NCBI GenBank assembly: GCA_943736015.1
Contig: OX031065.1
Coordinates: forward strand, 2,921,501-2,985,500
Origin: Tridacna crocea
Lineage: Eukaryota; Mollusca; Bivalvia; Cardiida; Cardiidae
DNA length: 64,000 bases
Direction of reading: 5' to 3'
Shown here in pieces: positions 41,766-52,740 of this stretch. The first letter of the stretch is position 1. Each line of letters starts with the position of its first letter. Position numbers and translations under genes: made by a program. The notes beneath the pieces are model-generated. The model saw only the letters and a list, made by a program, of their open reading frames with translations. It did no database searches and was not told the origin of the DNA.

Positions 41766-42245
41766 TTGAATTTTGTACAGTATTTTGTAGATACTGTTCC
41801 GGGGAGAGAGGCAAAGTCTAAACTTTTACAAGGCATATAGTTCGTAAGACAAAAAAAAATCGTATCATTTATCTCACTCTGAAAGGGTAAATGCCCACAT
41901 GTCCTTGCGGGGCTAGAAAATTGACAGTTACAAGATAGAAGAGGATTACCATATAGATGTCCAGGAAATGGGCTACATTTATTATATTTCTATCCAATCA
42001 AACGCTCACGGCCCAAAGTCCTTTTGATATTCCCAATTTTCGGCTGATGGGGGGGACGTGGAAGCTCCACCAATAGTGTTAGTAAAATACATTTTACGAC
42101 AAGATTGGATTTCTTGATCAAGTCCCTTGTGGGCGGAACATTTATGGAAATATGATGTAAGTCACGTGATTAAGAATATCCGCCATTTTGTTTCACGCGC
42201 CAAGAACTAGCAATGGTTGTATTCTTTCCAGTGAACCATGCAGTT
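41766..42245. other. Unique DNA, no gene recognised
   Basis: Featureless apart from GGGGGGGAC near 42050. Confidence 0.25.
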
Positions 42246-42247
42246 CT

Positions 42248-42436
42248 GCGGCCCGTATTCACCAACCATTCATGAGAATATTTTTAGTCTTATTTTCCAT
42301 GGTTTTCTAAATTTGTAATACAACTTCTGATTGGCTAATGGTTTAGCCAATCAGAAGTAATGTTACTCATATATGCAGAAAATTCTGGATAATAAGACAA
42401 AGAACCCTCTGAAGAATGGTTGTTGAATACGGGCCC
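42248..42436. mobile_element. Fam-L hairpin MITE
   Basis: GGCCCGTATTCACCAACCAT and its mirror end (ATGGTTGTTGAATACGGGCC); central stem ACTTCTGATTGGCTAA with TTAGCCAATCAGAAGT. Confidence 0.88.
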
Positions 42437-42604
42437 TATAGGTCTGAGGAGACGTTGGTGTGAAAGTAGTGCGTTAGGCTTTGGCACCGCTCTTGGTTCC
42501 AGGTATGAATCTCGTGATGACCTTTAGGAACTACTCAAGTCACGAAACGAATACTGGTTTAGGTTCTTGAGAATGGAGTCATGAAGTCGTCAAGAGTGAT
42601 TAAG

Positions 42605-42959
42605 GTAGCAGACCCCATAACATTTCTAGGACAACAGGGAATAAAATTTCTTGATATTTGGTAAATACTTATATATACTGATATGATACCTCTGCACATT
42701 TTAACCGACCAGAAATTCCTTTGATGTCTATCTTGAAATTATTTGTCGACACTCTTGTAAGTTTCCAGAAAAGGGAGGTAATTATCATATTCCTATGTAA
42801 TGAGAATATGGTGGTTTTAGATTTATAAATGATAATTCTAAGAAGGAAAATTAGGAAAAAGTAGCTTGGTTAGTACAATAATACTCATTTTTAATCATAG
42901 CAAATTGTTAGAACAATGCTGCAGTGGAATTAATTGCTTTCTATTACGGGTCCACTACC
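42605..42959 (+). mobile_element. Fam-O dispersed element
   Basis: AGGTAGCAGACCC at the left mirrors GGGTCCACTACCT at the right (13 bp, one mismatch). Most of its length parallels 11752-12117. Confidence 0.8.
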
Positions 42960-43375
42960 TTTCATCTTCGCAAGCCAAGGCTGACGATTCACTACGCTAC
43001 TCTATAGCCTTGGCGGATCGAGCTTGATTTTTACATTCACCCGATACGCTTTTTCATTGGAGGCAGCCAGCTCTAGCTGCAACGAATGAAATCGCTCGTA
43101 GCATTCATCTTTGATAAAATAGAACAATGACTCTACCTTTCGAGTAGAAGGTAAACATGGAAACCCAAGTGGATGTCTGCTTATATTATCTCTTCATGTG
43201 TATTCGTAAGCAACTGTAAAACGATATTTCATTTGCTTTTAGAAATATGATGTAAAGGGGTGTAATAACCAGCATCCAATAGAGGGCGCATCGCAGGAAT
43301 CTCGAAATCGGGCTCAATCAGCCAAGGTAAGATCCACGTAGTGATCGTAAACTTGGCTCGCGAAGATGGCTACCT
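42955..43375. mobile_element. Fam-X element with about 45-bp terminal repeats
   Basis: CATCTTCGCAAGCCAAGGCT near the left end is the inverted form of CTTGGCTCGCGAAGATGGCT at the right end; pairing continues through CACTACG. It abuts Fam-O. A CTCF-like motif sits inside at 43276. Single copy here. Confidence 0.75.
43276..43289 (+). promoter_or_regulatory. CTCF-like motif
   Basis: CCAATAGAGGGCGC matches the animal CTCF consensus CCASYAGRKGGCRS at 13 of 14 positions. A motif match alone does not show binding. Confidence 0.35.
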
Positions 43376-43562
43376 TTATATGATTGGGTCCTGCTCCGTG
43401 ATGTATGATACCAATTAAATGATCAATCTATTTTTATTTGTATCACAACCGACTCACCAATAGCAAAAAGTTTGGTCCAGGTCAGCTTGCGCGAAATGCG
43501 CAGGCTGACCTGGGCCAAAACTTTTCGCACATGCATCAAGCTCCCTTTTCACAGAGCATGGA
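43376..43562 (+). mobile_element. Fam-B MITE
   Basis: gggtcctgctccgtgatg left end, perfect hairpin GGTCAGCTTGCGCGAAATGC and mirror, right end TCCCTTTTCACAGAGCATGG. Confidence 0.8.
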
Positions 43563-44060
43563 TGTATCTATAGAACTTGTTTCACCATTGGTCTAAAATA
43601 AATAGTTTTAAAGTCGGCTCTTCAAGGTACAAATGCAAGTGTTCAACCAACAGACGCTGTAATACCATTTTATTTTGAAGAGGATAAAATGGGATGCTGA
43701 AAAATGTTAAGGTTATCAAACATTCATTTAAAGGAAGCCATTCAGATTTTTTTATGATCTCATCAAACTAAACAAAAAATTCTCACAGAGTTAAATAAGG
43801 CGATAGCAGGCAAGCCATCAGTATAGAAGAAAGAAAAAAAAAAGAAAAATATTTTTTCGGCAGTATTTCCTTTATGGGCTAAGTAGCTCTCAAAGTATTT
43901 TTAGATTTCAACCTAGAGTACCGCAGAGACTTCTGGGAATGTCACATGACTGATAGCACACGTCGATTATGAGGTTTCGTATTTCAATCTGTATGATGAC
44001 GTCATATCTGATGTAATGAAGAAGACAGATTTACCCGTTGCAGAGTCACTATCCCCTTAT
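43563..44060. other. Unique DNA, no gene recognised
   Basis: Poly-A and AAAG stretches; nothing else. Confidence 0.25.
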
Positions 44061-44150
44061 TTAACCCTTTACCAAACAAACCCTGGTTTTTTACGACTCT
44101 GAGATAGAAGCCTTTTGAAAACATAGTTTTCTTCCCTTCCCAAAAGAAAG
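44061..44150 (+). mobile_element. Fam-A left half only
   Basis: TTAACCCTTTACCAAACAAA to GCCTTTTGAAAACATAG, then directly gttttcttccc: nearly the whole palindrome has been deleted. Confidence 0.65.
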
Positions 44151-44154
44151 TAGT

Positions 44155-44222
44155 CTGGTTATGAACCCAAGATGCCCAAATTAGATTTGTATTTGCAGAA
44201 TGTCATCTAGCGGGAGAAAATG
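44155..44222 (+). repeat. Fam-W copy
   Basis: GATGCCCAAATTAGATTTGT, ATTTGCAGAATGTCATCTAG and cgggaga. Confidence 0.5.
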
Positions 44223-44659
44223 AAAAAAAAAAAAAATTCAAATTACATACGTAAAAAAAAAAACCCAAAGATCTGCATACAGTCAGATACAGTTCTAAAT
44301 ATGGTATGATGATGTAATGATGACGTAGCTCACGCGTGGAATATGTATGTATGTATTTATTTGCAATTTGATTGGTCAAAATTTTACCGGCTGTAATATT
44401 CATCCGCCAGTTATAAAAACGAATTTTTTGTCTACTACACCATCATTTGTCTTATTTGTTTACCGTTTTCGAATGAAATGTCAATAATTTGCAATATGTT
44501 GTCGTTGAAAAGTGTAGGCACACAATAAAAGGAATATTTTGCTGTAGTAACCTTTCTGGCGCTTGTTTTTTGCTTCTTTCCGACCAAGAAACTTTTGACG
44601 TCCCGCTTGACCTTGTGTCGCTGTTGATATCAAATTTTCTTACGCTGTTCGAAATAAAA

Positions 44660-46232
44660 AACAAGAGCGGCAAATTGTCGCAAGATACGCCCGTCTTACC
44701 CCAAGTTGTAAAGCTGGGGCATGCACCAGACAAAATTCAAGTATGAAAAACAACAAAGGGCAATAACTCAAAAATTAAGCAAGCAAGAGTTGTGATTTTG
44801 GTGCACTGCACTCCCCCTTGATGAGATCTATCCACCCATGAAATTTCATAACCCTAGCTAGTATAGTTTTAGAGATATGCTTCGGACAAAAGTCAAGTAT
44901 GAAAAACGACAAAGGGCAATAACTCAAAAATTAAGCAAGCAAGAGTTATGATTCCTGTGCACTGCACTCCGCCTCGGTGAGATCTATCCACCCATGAAAT
45001 TTCATAACCCTAGCTAGTATAGTTTTGGAGATATTCTACGGACAAAATTCAAGTATAAAAAATGACAAAGGGCAATAACTGAAAAATTAAGAAAGCAAGA
45101 GTTATGATTCTTGTGCACTGCACTCCCCCTCAGTGAGATCTATCCACCCATGAAATTTCATAACCCTAGCTAGTATAGTTTTGGAGATATGCTCCGGACA
45201 AAATTCAAGTATGAAAAACAACAAAGGGCAATAACTCAAAAATTAAGCGAGCAAGAGTTGTGATTTGTGTGCACTGCACCCCCCATCCATGAGATCTATC
45301 CACCCATGAAATTTCATAACCCTAGGTAGTATAGTATTGGTGATATGCTTCGGACAAAAATCAAGTATGAAAAACGACAAAGGGCAATAACTCAAAAATT
45401 AAGCAAGCAAGAGTTATGATTCCTGTGCACTGCACCCCGCCTCGGTGAGATCTATCCACCCATGAAATTTCATAACCCTAGGTAGTATAATTTTGGAGAT
45501 ATTCACCGGACAAAATTCAAGTATAAAAAACGACAAAGGGCAATAACTCAAAAATTAAGCGAGCAAGAGTTATGATTCCTGTGCACTGCACTCCCCCTCA
45601 GTGAGATCTATCCACCCATGAAATTTCATAACCCTAGGTAGTATAGTTTTGGAGATATTCTCCGGACAAAATTCAAGTATGAAAAACAACAAAGGGCAAT
45701 AACTCAAAAATTAAGCGAGCAAGAGTTATGATTCTTATGCACTGCACTCCCCCTGAATGAGATCTATCCACCCATGAAATTTCATAACCCTAGCTAGTAT
45801 AGTTTTGGAGATATGCTCCGGACAAAATTCAAGTATGAAAAACAACAAAGGGCAATAACTCAAAAATTAAGTAAGCAAGAGTTGTGATTCTTGTGCACTG
45901 CACTCCCCCTCGATGAGATCTATCCACCCATGAAATTTCATAACCCTAGCTAGTATAGTTTTGGAGATATGCTCCGGACAAAATTCAAGTATGAAAAACA
46001 ACAAAGGGCAATAACTCAAAAATTAAGCGAGCAAGAGTTATGATTCCTGTGCACTGCACTCCGCCTCGATGAGATCTATCCACCCATGAAATTTCATAAC
46101 CCTAGCTTGTATAGTTTTGGAGATATGCTCCGGACAAAGAACTGGACGCCGCCCGCCCGCCCGGACGCCCGCCCGCCCGCCCGCCACGGGTGATCCCATA
46201 ATACGTCCCGTCTTCGACGGGCGTATAAAAAG
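44660..46232 (+). mobile_element. Fam-G pearl/Helitron-like element
   Basis: Left flank ACAAGAGCGGCAAATTGTCG then AGATACGCCCGTC; nine tandem 156-bp units; a (GCCC)n microsatellite (46147-46190); and a 3' end with hairpin CCCGTCTTCGACGGG followed by gcgtataaaaag. Known: bivalve 'pearl' elements and related non-autonomous Helitrons have exactly this order (left flank, tandem core of about 160 bp, microsatellite, 3' hairpin). The exact termini are uncertain and no Rep/helicase is present. Confidence 0.65.
44729..46132 (+). repeat. Nine tandem 156-bp units
   Basis: Units start (GACAAAA) at 44729, 44885, 45041, 45197, 45353, 45509, 45665, 45821 and 45977; the tenth start at 46133 is cut short. 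There is no indel between any two starts. Landmarks: AAAGGGCAATAACTCAAAAA, TATCCACCCATGAAATTTCA. Confidence 0.95.
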
Positions 46233-46337
46233 CACCAGAAAAGTTACCACAACATAAAATGCCTTTAAATATTTATTTATCGTATTTTTTAACAGGAAAT
46301 TTTGATTTATGACATAAAAATTAAACAGCCCTTTTAA

Positions 46338-46620
46338 TTAACCCTTTACCACACAACAAAAATTTAGACTTGTCCAAAGCAAAAGCATATGTAGAGGACA
46401 AATCAAATATGGCCAAAACTGTTGATAGGGAAGAAAACAGTGTGGGGAAAGGAGAAAATAAAAGTGACTGAAAATTTGATATTTGCTTTGTGAGGGGTAG
46501 AACACATTGTGGGAAAAGGAGAAAATGCTGGTTACCAGCATTTTCTCCTTTTCCCACAATGTTTAAAAAGGCTTCTTTCACAGGGGTAATAGAAGTCGGG
46601 ATTGTGTAGTAAAGGGTTAA
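46338..46620 (-). mobile_element. Fam-A MITE with a captured second core
   Basis: After the left flank a first arm begins (GAAAACAGTGTGGGGAAAGG) but stops at gaaaataaaag, followed by a second flank and a full palindrome. The length of 283 bp is about 54 bp over normal. Confidence 0.8.
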
Positions 46621-46981
46621 AAAGAAAATGCCATATAAACCTATTTCTGTCTAGCGATACATAAAATCGTGATATTCTTTTTCAGTGAGTTTTTCGAGTT
46701 TTTTTTTTCTTATTTCATTTCGAATCCAATTAATCTTTCAGCTCGATGATGATGGAAGATCGAACACTTGATCAACTAAAAAAAATTTTTTTTAAGTATC
46801 GATAAGTATCGATAAGTGCTCATTCAAAATCGATTTCGATCATTTGTTAAAATCAATAACGTCTCATCGATTGTCGATTTATTTAACCTATCACCATAAA
46901 TGTATTACATGTATATATGAACTTTCAAATAAACCCTTTTAACACAGTCTAAAACCCATCAAAATTATTTTTGGCTCTTAT
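46621..46981. other. AT-rich DNA with clustered TATCGAT motifs
   Basis: AAGTATCGATAAGTATCGAT at 46795 repeats a 10-mer twice, followed by further ATCGAT-like motifs to 46885. No element boundary is seen. Confidence 0.35.
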
Positions 46982-47182
46982 TTGCCGTGGTCGTGAGGTA
47001 GAGTGTCGGCCTGAAGATCCTGAGTTCGATACCCGGGAGCGGGTGTCAACTATATGGGATTTTTCAACGGCCCACAACATTCCGCGCGAGTACTGGTGTA
47101 ATTTCCAGGAAGCAGAGTCAAGAGAGATTAGTATAAGCTGTAGGAACTTGTATCTCAATCGATGCAAAATAAATATGTTTAA
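46982..47182 (+). mobile_element. SINE3, near-complete
   Basis: Head CCGTGGTCGTGAGGTAGAGT (A box) and GAGTTCGATACCCGGGAG (B box); body TCAACGGCCCACAACATTCC and GAGATTAGTATAAGCTGTAG; tail CAATCGATGCAAAATAAATA then tgtttaaact. Confidence 0.85.
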
Positions 47183-47703
47183 ACTAAATTTGGAAAAATC
47201 TAAGATTTTGTTGTGCGTTATATACTACTTGTATCTACTCAAGTCTTTCGCTACCCTACCATAAGCTGTCATACGACAACCTCAACTGCCGATAAAAGGG
47301 CTCAGGGTATCAAAAAGTCATTTTTCAATTACTTTTCTCACTGAAATGACTATAAAAAAAGAAATACATGATGTTTTTTTCTTTATTTTTTTTTTTTTAA
47401 CACACAAAAACTAATTATACTTAATGATTATTGATCAGTATAATTTTTGTCCTATCATTTTATGTTTTCAAACGGACAATAAGTCACGAAAATGCATCGC
47501 CCGATCTGTCACCCAGTGTGTTTTCATTCACATGTCACACCTTTCATATAAATCTATACATGTAACGAACGTCCGTTATTTATAGGTCCATGCGTTGTGG
47601 GTTTACGAAAGCCAGGATTGGCATATCAAAAAAATGGATTTTTTGTATGCGAAAGCGTAGAACCACTTCTCTATATCATATGCTCGCAATTTTCATATAT
47701 GAC
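47183..47703. other. AT-rich DNA, no gene seen
   Basis: Featureless. Confidence 0.25.
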
Positions 47704-47963
47704 CTACAACACGCGAAAATGGACATTCGGAAAATTGCGTAAAGTGTCGGCTCGGATCAGCCTGAGCACTCCGCGCAGGCTAATCCGAGACGACACTTTC
47801 CGTTTTTATGTAATTTTCTGTTTTGCACAAGTCTACTGTAAGAAAAAATCTAATGTAGTCGCAAAGCGATTAGTGTCGTCTAAAATTAGCCTGCGCGGAC
47901 TCCGCAGGCTGATCCGAGGCAACACCTCACGTAAATGTCCGAATGCCCCTTTTGGCGAATTTC
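47704..47963. mobile_element. Fam-D MITE
   Basis: CAACACGCGAAAATGGACAT left end; GTAAATGTCCGAATGCCCCT right end; each terminal repeat holds a partly decayed GCCTGCGCGGACTCCGCAGGC hairpin. Confidence 0.75.
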
Positions 47964-48162
47964 AAAGCATATCCTGTATTTCAAATTTGTTTTATTTGGC
48001 AATGATGTGTAGTACTATAGAATGTTGAGAAGCCAGCGGGCTCATTTTTATTGCCGTGGAGGATGGTACATGCGTGTAAAATTGATCAAAATGTTCAGGA
48101 CATCACTTAAAAGTTCCTTCGACTGAAATGAAAAAAAAAAAATGTTCAGCATTTATGAAAAC

Positions 48163-48446
48163 TTTAACCCTCTAACTTATTTTTTCCTATGTGTCTTTTT
48201 TTGTAATATCTTGATAGTACTAGATAGTATCTCCATGTACCACATTGTTTTTGTATATTGCAGTGTAACTGACGATGTACTTTGTACAAGTCAAAATAAA
48301 ATTATGTTCTGTTCTGTTCCGTTTTACCACAAGTTCCAGAGCTTTAACGACCGTGGAAAGTTAGATTTTCGAAGACATAGTTGGAAAAGGAGAAAATGCT
48401 GGTAATTTGAACTATTTTAAAACTATGTCGTTTGGCACAGAGTTAA
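48163..48446 (+). mobile_element. Fam-A MITE disrupted by a LINE 3' end
   Basis: TTAACCCTCTAAC begins the copy. After the LINE segment it resumes gttttaccacaag...aacgaccgtgg and continues through one arm to GCACAGAGTTAA. The right arm is missing. Confidence 0.6.
48176..48315 (+). mobile_element. LINE 3'-end fragment
   Basis: GACGATGTACTTTGTACAAG then tcaaaataaaat and a (TTCTG)3 tail look like the 3' UTR of a non-LTR retrotransposon. The same (TTCTG)n appears at 6803 and, reversed, at 50310. Confidence 0.5.
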
Positions 48447-48668
48447 CTCTTTACCACACAATCCCGATTTTAAAGACCCTGAGAAAGAAGCCTTTTGAAA
48501 ACTTTGTGGGAAAAGGAGAAAATGCTGGTAACCAGCATTTTCTCCTTTTCCCACAATGTTTTCTACCCTTCACAAAGCAAATATAAAAATTTCAGTCACT
48601 TTCATTTTTGTCGTCTACAAGAGCTTTCAATTTGGACCAATTCAAATTTTTATCGTTTGGTAATGAGA
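48443..48668 (+). mobile_element. Fam-A MITE
   Basis: TTAACTCTTTACCACACAAT left; right end decayed (GTTTGGTAATGAGATG). Shares its first TTAA with the disrupted copy before it. Confidence 0.85.
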
Positions 48669-48814
48669 TGTGGGTTATTACGCAGGAATGTATACATACA
48701 TGTATTACAATTCTCGTATCAGAATTATTTACAGGAAAGTAGATGGCTTTTTCACGGATAACAATTATTTCCGAAACAAGAACTCAAAGGGCTGTTTATC
48801 CTTTTGCAAATCTG

Positions 48815-49044
48815 TTTACCCTTTACACCATAGATACTTATTTTGACGTATCAACAACAGACAGCTTTTGAAAACATTGTGGGAAAAGGAGAAATTGCTC
48901 GTAACGAGCAATTTCTCCTTTTTCCACAATGTTTTGCACTCCATCAGATATTTGTATCCTCATTAGTCCATATTTTTGACATCATATCTTTATTTGCTGC
49001 TGAAATGGAAGAGCCCCAAATTGGCATATCAGGTAAAGAGTTAA
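48815..49044 (+). mobile_element. Fam-A2/A intermediate MITE
   Basis: A2-type left end (ACCCTTTACACCATAGATAC) with core GGAGAAATTGCTCGTAACGA and mirror, as at 17051. Right end CAGGTAAAGAGTTAA. Confidence 0.85.
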
Positions 49045-49082
49045 GCAGTAAGTCTTCCTTCTTTCTCAGTTAAACCCGCATA

Positions 49083-49620
49083 TACGAGGGGCGTTCAATA
49101 AGTAATGCCCCTGAACCAATTCCAGTTGTCTTATCTAGCTGAAACTTTGCATGTGTAATGATTTATATCTCTATAGGTTATGTGGTAAATTACAGCACTG
49201 AACTAATTGTGTTTTTTGATTTACAGGTGTTTGAACTGAATCAGGTGTGAAATATGAGCCTGTTGAGTGTCGCGCACCACAGGAGACTTTTGATGAAATT
49301 AAAGTTACTTATGCTGGTAATGCCCCATCATATAACCTTGTATAACGCTGGCAACGATAATTCAAACATAGCCGGAAGTCTGTGCTAGAATTTAAATGAT
49401 CATTGGGTTACAAGAAGTAATTTTTACCCATTTTTCTATCAGATGTCAATCACACACCTGACTCAGTTCAAACATTTGTAAATCAGAAACCACAATGAGT
49501 TCAGATCTGTAATTTGCCACAAAATCAATAGAGAGATAAACCATTGCATATGCAAAATTTCAGCTAGATAAGACAACTGGAAGTAGGTTCAGGGGCATTA
49601 CTTATTGAACGCCCCTCGTA
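49083..49620. mobile_element. Fam-J mariner-like element with very long terminal repeats
   Basis: TA|CGAGGGGCGTTCAATAAG at the left mirrors CTTATTGAACGCCCCTCG|TA at the right. Complementarity continues for over 150 bp on each side (AGTTGTCTTATCTAGCTGAA and mirror). TA flanks are the Tc1/mariner target. No transposase frame remains. Confidence 0.85.
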
Positions 49621-50123
49621 AGTCATATTTTTGACAGCATCATATGTCGCGCCATTACAAAACCCCGTCTAAGTATGACTTTCACGCTATTGGTATACGT
49701 CCCTTTGTATTTGTTGGTATGATCAAAATGGCCTTATTTCTAGCCGTTCCTCAGATTCAAGGATTCTGAAAAAGACTGAAGAAACAAGCGTCGTCATTTT
49801 CGCTCATTGTTTCTTGTTTAAAAATAAATAGAAATTTAAAATTGAAAAGATAATAATAATAATTATATAAACCTTATCATAGTTGTTGTCTGCGACTGAT
49901 TTCATTTTAGGCGGGTCAGAATTTTATCTGCTGGCACAGAGTTTATCATCATTACAGAAGTAAAAAAAAAACCGAGTCTTTTTCCAACAATATTTTCAAA
50001 ATCCTAATACAAACGGACCGTAGCATTTATATAGCAAGGGATAAACGCTTTACCAGGTGATAATTTTCGATAAGTTGAAAGAATTTGCAGAAGTGAAATG
50101 TGATGTTGCCTGATTGGTTTAGT
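49621..50123. other. Unique DNA plus a Fam-A right-flank scrap
   Basis: Near 49880-49945 'gttgtctgcgactgatttcatttt...ctggcacagagtt' resembles a Fam-A right side without a core. Otherwise featureless. Confidence 0.35.
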
Positions 50124-50345
50124 TTAGTTAAAACTTATTTATTTTACACCGATTGAGAAACAAGTTCTTACAAATTATACTAATCTCTCTCGATTTGGCT
50201 TCCTTGGAACTACACCAGATCTCGCTCCGAATGTGTGGGCCAATGAAAAATCCTAAACTTGACACCCGCTCCCGGGTATCGAACTCAAGACCTTTAGGTT
50301 ATGAGGAACAGAACAGAACAGAACAAATCTATGGGGCCGATGTTC
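50124..50345 (-). mobile_element. SINE3 interrupted in its head by a LINE tail
   Basis: Minus-strand SINE3: tail GAGAAACTTG-type, body CCAATCGAGAGAGATTAG-like, B box GAGTTCGATACCCGGGAG. In the head, (AGAAC)n with AACAGAACAGAACAGAACA (50310-50328) replaces bases of the tRNA-like sequence and equals the (TTCTG)n LINE tail reversed. Confidence 0.7.
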
Positions 50346-50394
50346 TCACGACCATGGACACGCCTGACTGGTGAAATTTGACTTTCAAAAGAGT

Positions 50395-50527
50395 AAAAAA
50401 AAAAAAAACTTGTGGGAAAAGGAGAAGATGCTGGCTACCAGCATTGTCTTCTTTTCACATAATGTTTTCAAAAACTCACTTCAACAGGGTCCCCATAAAC
50501 AGGGACTTGTTCGATAAAGGTTTAATT
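50395..50527 (-). mobile_element. Fam-A right part
   Basis: Starts at ACTTGTGGGAAAAGGAGAAG, core GCTGGCTACCAGC, right side to ATAAAGGTTTAA. The left flank is replaced by a poly-A run. Confidence 0.65.
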
Positions 50528-50709
50528 AAACCAACAAAGGGAAGCTGAGAGCCAGAACCAATATGGCGGACGGATGTCGTGCAAACGGAACATGATATGG
50601 ACGCAATCGTGGCTTGAGTAATTATGGGACGGGAAAAATCATTTCAGAAATGGGGAGTTATATGTGCAGAGTTCTCTCCAAGTACTCGTTTTATGCTTCA
50701 CACAACAAA

Positions 50710-50943
50710 TTAACTCTTCATACCAAACGACAAGATTTTTAGACTTGTCCAAAATGAAAGGATTATTAGACGACAATTTAAAAGTGGCTGAAAATGGTGG
50801 AATTTATCCTAGAAAGGACAGAAAACATTGTGGGAAAAGGAATGAATGCTCGTTATCAGCATTTTCTTTTTTTCTCACGATATTTTTAATAATATTTTTC
50901 CTCATTTTCGTTAAAACGCGGAATAGTTTGGTGAAGCGTAAAA
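50710..50943 (-). mobile_element. Fam-A MITE, decayed
   Basis: TTAACTCTTCATACCAAACG left; arms have diverged independently (gaatgaatgctcgttatcagc). Confidence 0.7.
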
Positions 50944-51164
50944 CCCTTCTCGACACGGTTCCATTGTCAAAATGATCCTGGTACTTTGACAAAATTGATG
51001 CAAAATTTCATTAAAAATTTAAGATTATCTTTACATGTTATTTGAAAGAGTATGGAAAAAGAAGCAAGGACCAAAAAGAACGATTACTTCCATAGCGATA
51101 TTTTTTCAGAGGTGTTCTAGCGAAAATTACGGACATCCCACGCTTGTTATATTAAGGAGAAGGG
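50944..51164. other. Unique DNA, no gene recognised
   Basis: Featureless. Confidence 0.25.
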
Positions 51165-51392
51165 TTAACTCTTTACCAAACGACAAAATTTTCAAATTAG
51201 ACCATTCTGAAAACATTTCCATACGTCAAATTAAATTAATACCTAAATGGAAACTGTCTTGAATGAGTGGAAAACATTGTGGGAAAAGGAGAAAATGCTG
51301 GTTTCCAGCATTTTCTCCTTTTCCCACAACGTTTTCAAAAGGCCTTCTTTCTATGGGTCGTTTCAATACGTGCTACTTGGGACAAGGATAAA
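51165..51392 (-). mobile_element. Fam-A MITE, inverted
   Basis: TTAACTCTTTACCAAACGAC left; centre GCTGGTTTCCAGC; right end decayed (gggacaaggataaaa). Confidence 0.8.
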
Positions 51393-51554
51393 AACAAAGA
51401 AATCATTGCAAGTCGACTTCTGATTGAAGCAAATCAATAAAGAAAGACGTAACTTTCACGAGATATTAAAAAAAAAAACAGAAATCCGAAAAATACGTCC
51501 ATTTTCTAATCTTGCATTAAGTTTTTCCCTTTCCTTTGCTCTTTTCTCTCGTAT

Positions 51555-51780
51555 ATAACCTGTACCAAACAGTCCTGAGTTTTGACGACCAAAAAGGGAA
51601 AAAAGTACTTGAAAACATTCTGGGAAAAGGACAAAATACTGATAAAATGGTATACATTTTTTTAATTCTATATGTTTTTCTACTCTATCAGAAAACTTGT
51701 ACTTATTTCTACTACAATGTATTTCAAGTTTGTCATCTGCATATGTTTTGAATCTATACTACTCAACTTTTGCTTGGGAT
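51555..51780 (+). mobile_element. Fam-A MITE, decayed, right arm lost
   Basis: GTACCAAACAGTCCTGAGTT left end and TTTGTCATCTGCATATGTTT right flank. Confidence 0.55.
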
Positions 51781-52520
51781 CAAAACCAAAATATTGTCTA
51801 TATTTTCAAATGGGCAAATCTGTTTTTTTTTTCGCCTTCCACGATGTTTGAAAGAACTTTATTCTGTCTGTTTGATATTGATTTCCTTTACTATGACCAT
51901 AGATGAAATTAACTTGTTTTTGTTTGAATAAATTTAATTTTGGAAAAAAAATATTCATTTTTTGTTTTGATCCCTAGCGAAAATTGAGTAGTATAGATTG
52001 GTCTGAAACGTGTTGTTTGTGATTGGGTCAACGCCGTAGGTCGCTGGTTTGAAAATCTTTGTGGAAAAAGATTAAAAGTATATATCTTTTAACAACTCCA
52101 CAAGTATTTCCATGTATATTTAATTATCATTTCTGTGCAAGTAAAAAAAACCATAGGTTTAACAAAACTAGGGAAGAAGAACTTTGAATACATTGCAGGA
52201 AAAGAAGAAATTACGGTAAACCTTATTTGCTTTTTTTCTCTTTTTCTCGCAATGATTTAACTCTTTAAAATCAAATTCCCCCCCCCCTTTTTTTTTTCTT
52301 CCAGCCGCAATTAGTTTCTCGGTTTCTCGTCTGCTCTCAAATTGGATAAATTTAAATTTCTGGTCGTAAAGTAAAATGTTAAGGAGCTGATAAGGATATT
52401 AGATCCTTTTACAGGGAATACAGATCAGGATAAGAAAGCACTTTAACAGTAGTCTGATCTTAGATACACTTCACATCGAACAGATCGACAAAACACCCAA
52501 AAATTCAACAAAGAACCACT
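51781..52520. other. AT-rich DNA with element scraps
   Basis: A decayed Fam-C remnant (tacagatcaggataag ... CAGTAGTCTGATCTTAGATA, 52415-52470) and possible Fam-A debris at 52180-52375. No exon seen. Confidence 0.35.
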
Positions 52521-52740
52521 ATTTAGCTCATACCAAACAACAAAATTTTAGGTTTATCCAAATCGAAAGCATTTGCAGACGACAAAATAAAAGTGACTGA
52601 AAATTTGAAATTTGTTTTGTGAAGGGTAGAAAACATTGTGGGAAAAGGAGAAAATGCTGGTAACCAGCATTTTCTCCTTTTCCTACAATGTTTTCTAAAG
52701 GCTTCTTTCTCAGGGTCGTCAAAAGAATGGATTGTTATTC
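52521..52740 (-). mobile_element. Fam-A MITE, ends decayed
   Basis: GCTCATACCAAACAACAAAA left; core nearly perfect; right side stops in GAATGGATTGTTATT. Confidence 0.8.

Noticed and set aside
44489-44746. 85-residue frame entering the Fam-G element
   Set aside because: It crosses the element's left boundary and has no helicase, Rep or other motif.
50558-50600. CCAATATGGCGGACGG as a YY1-type promoter or start codon
   Set aside because: The frame stops after ten codons and no other promoter or splice signal is near.
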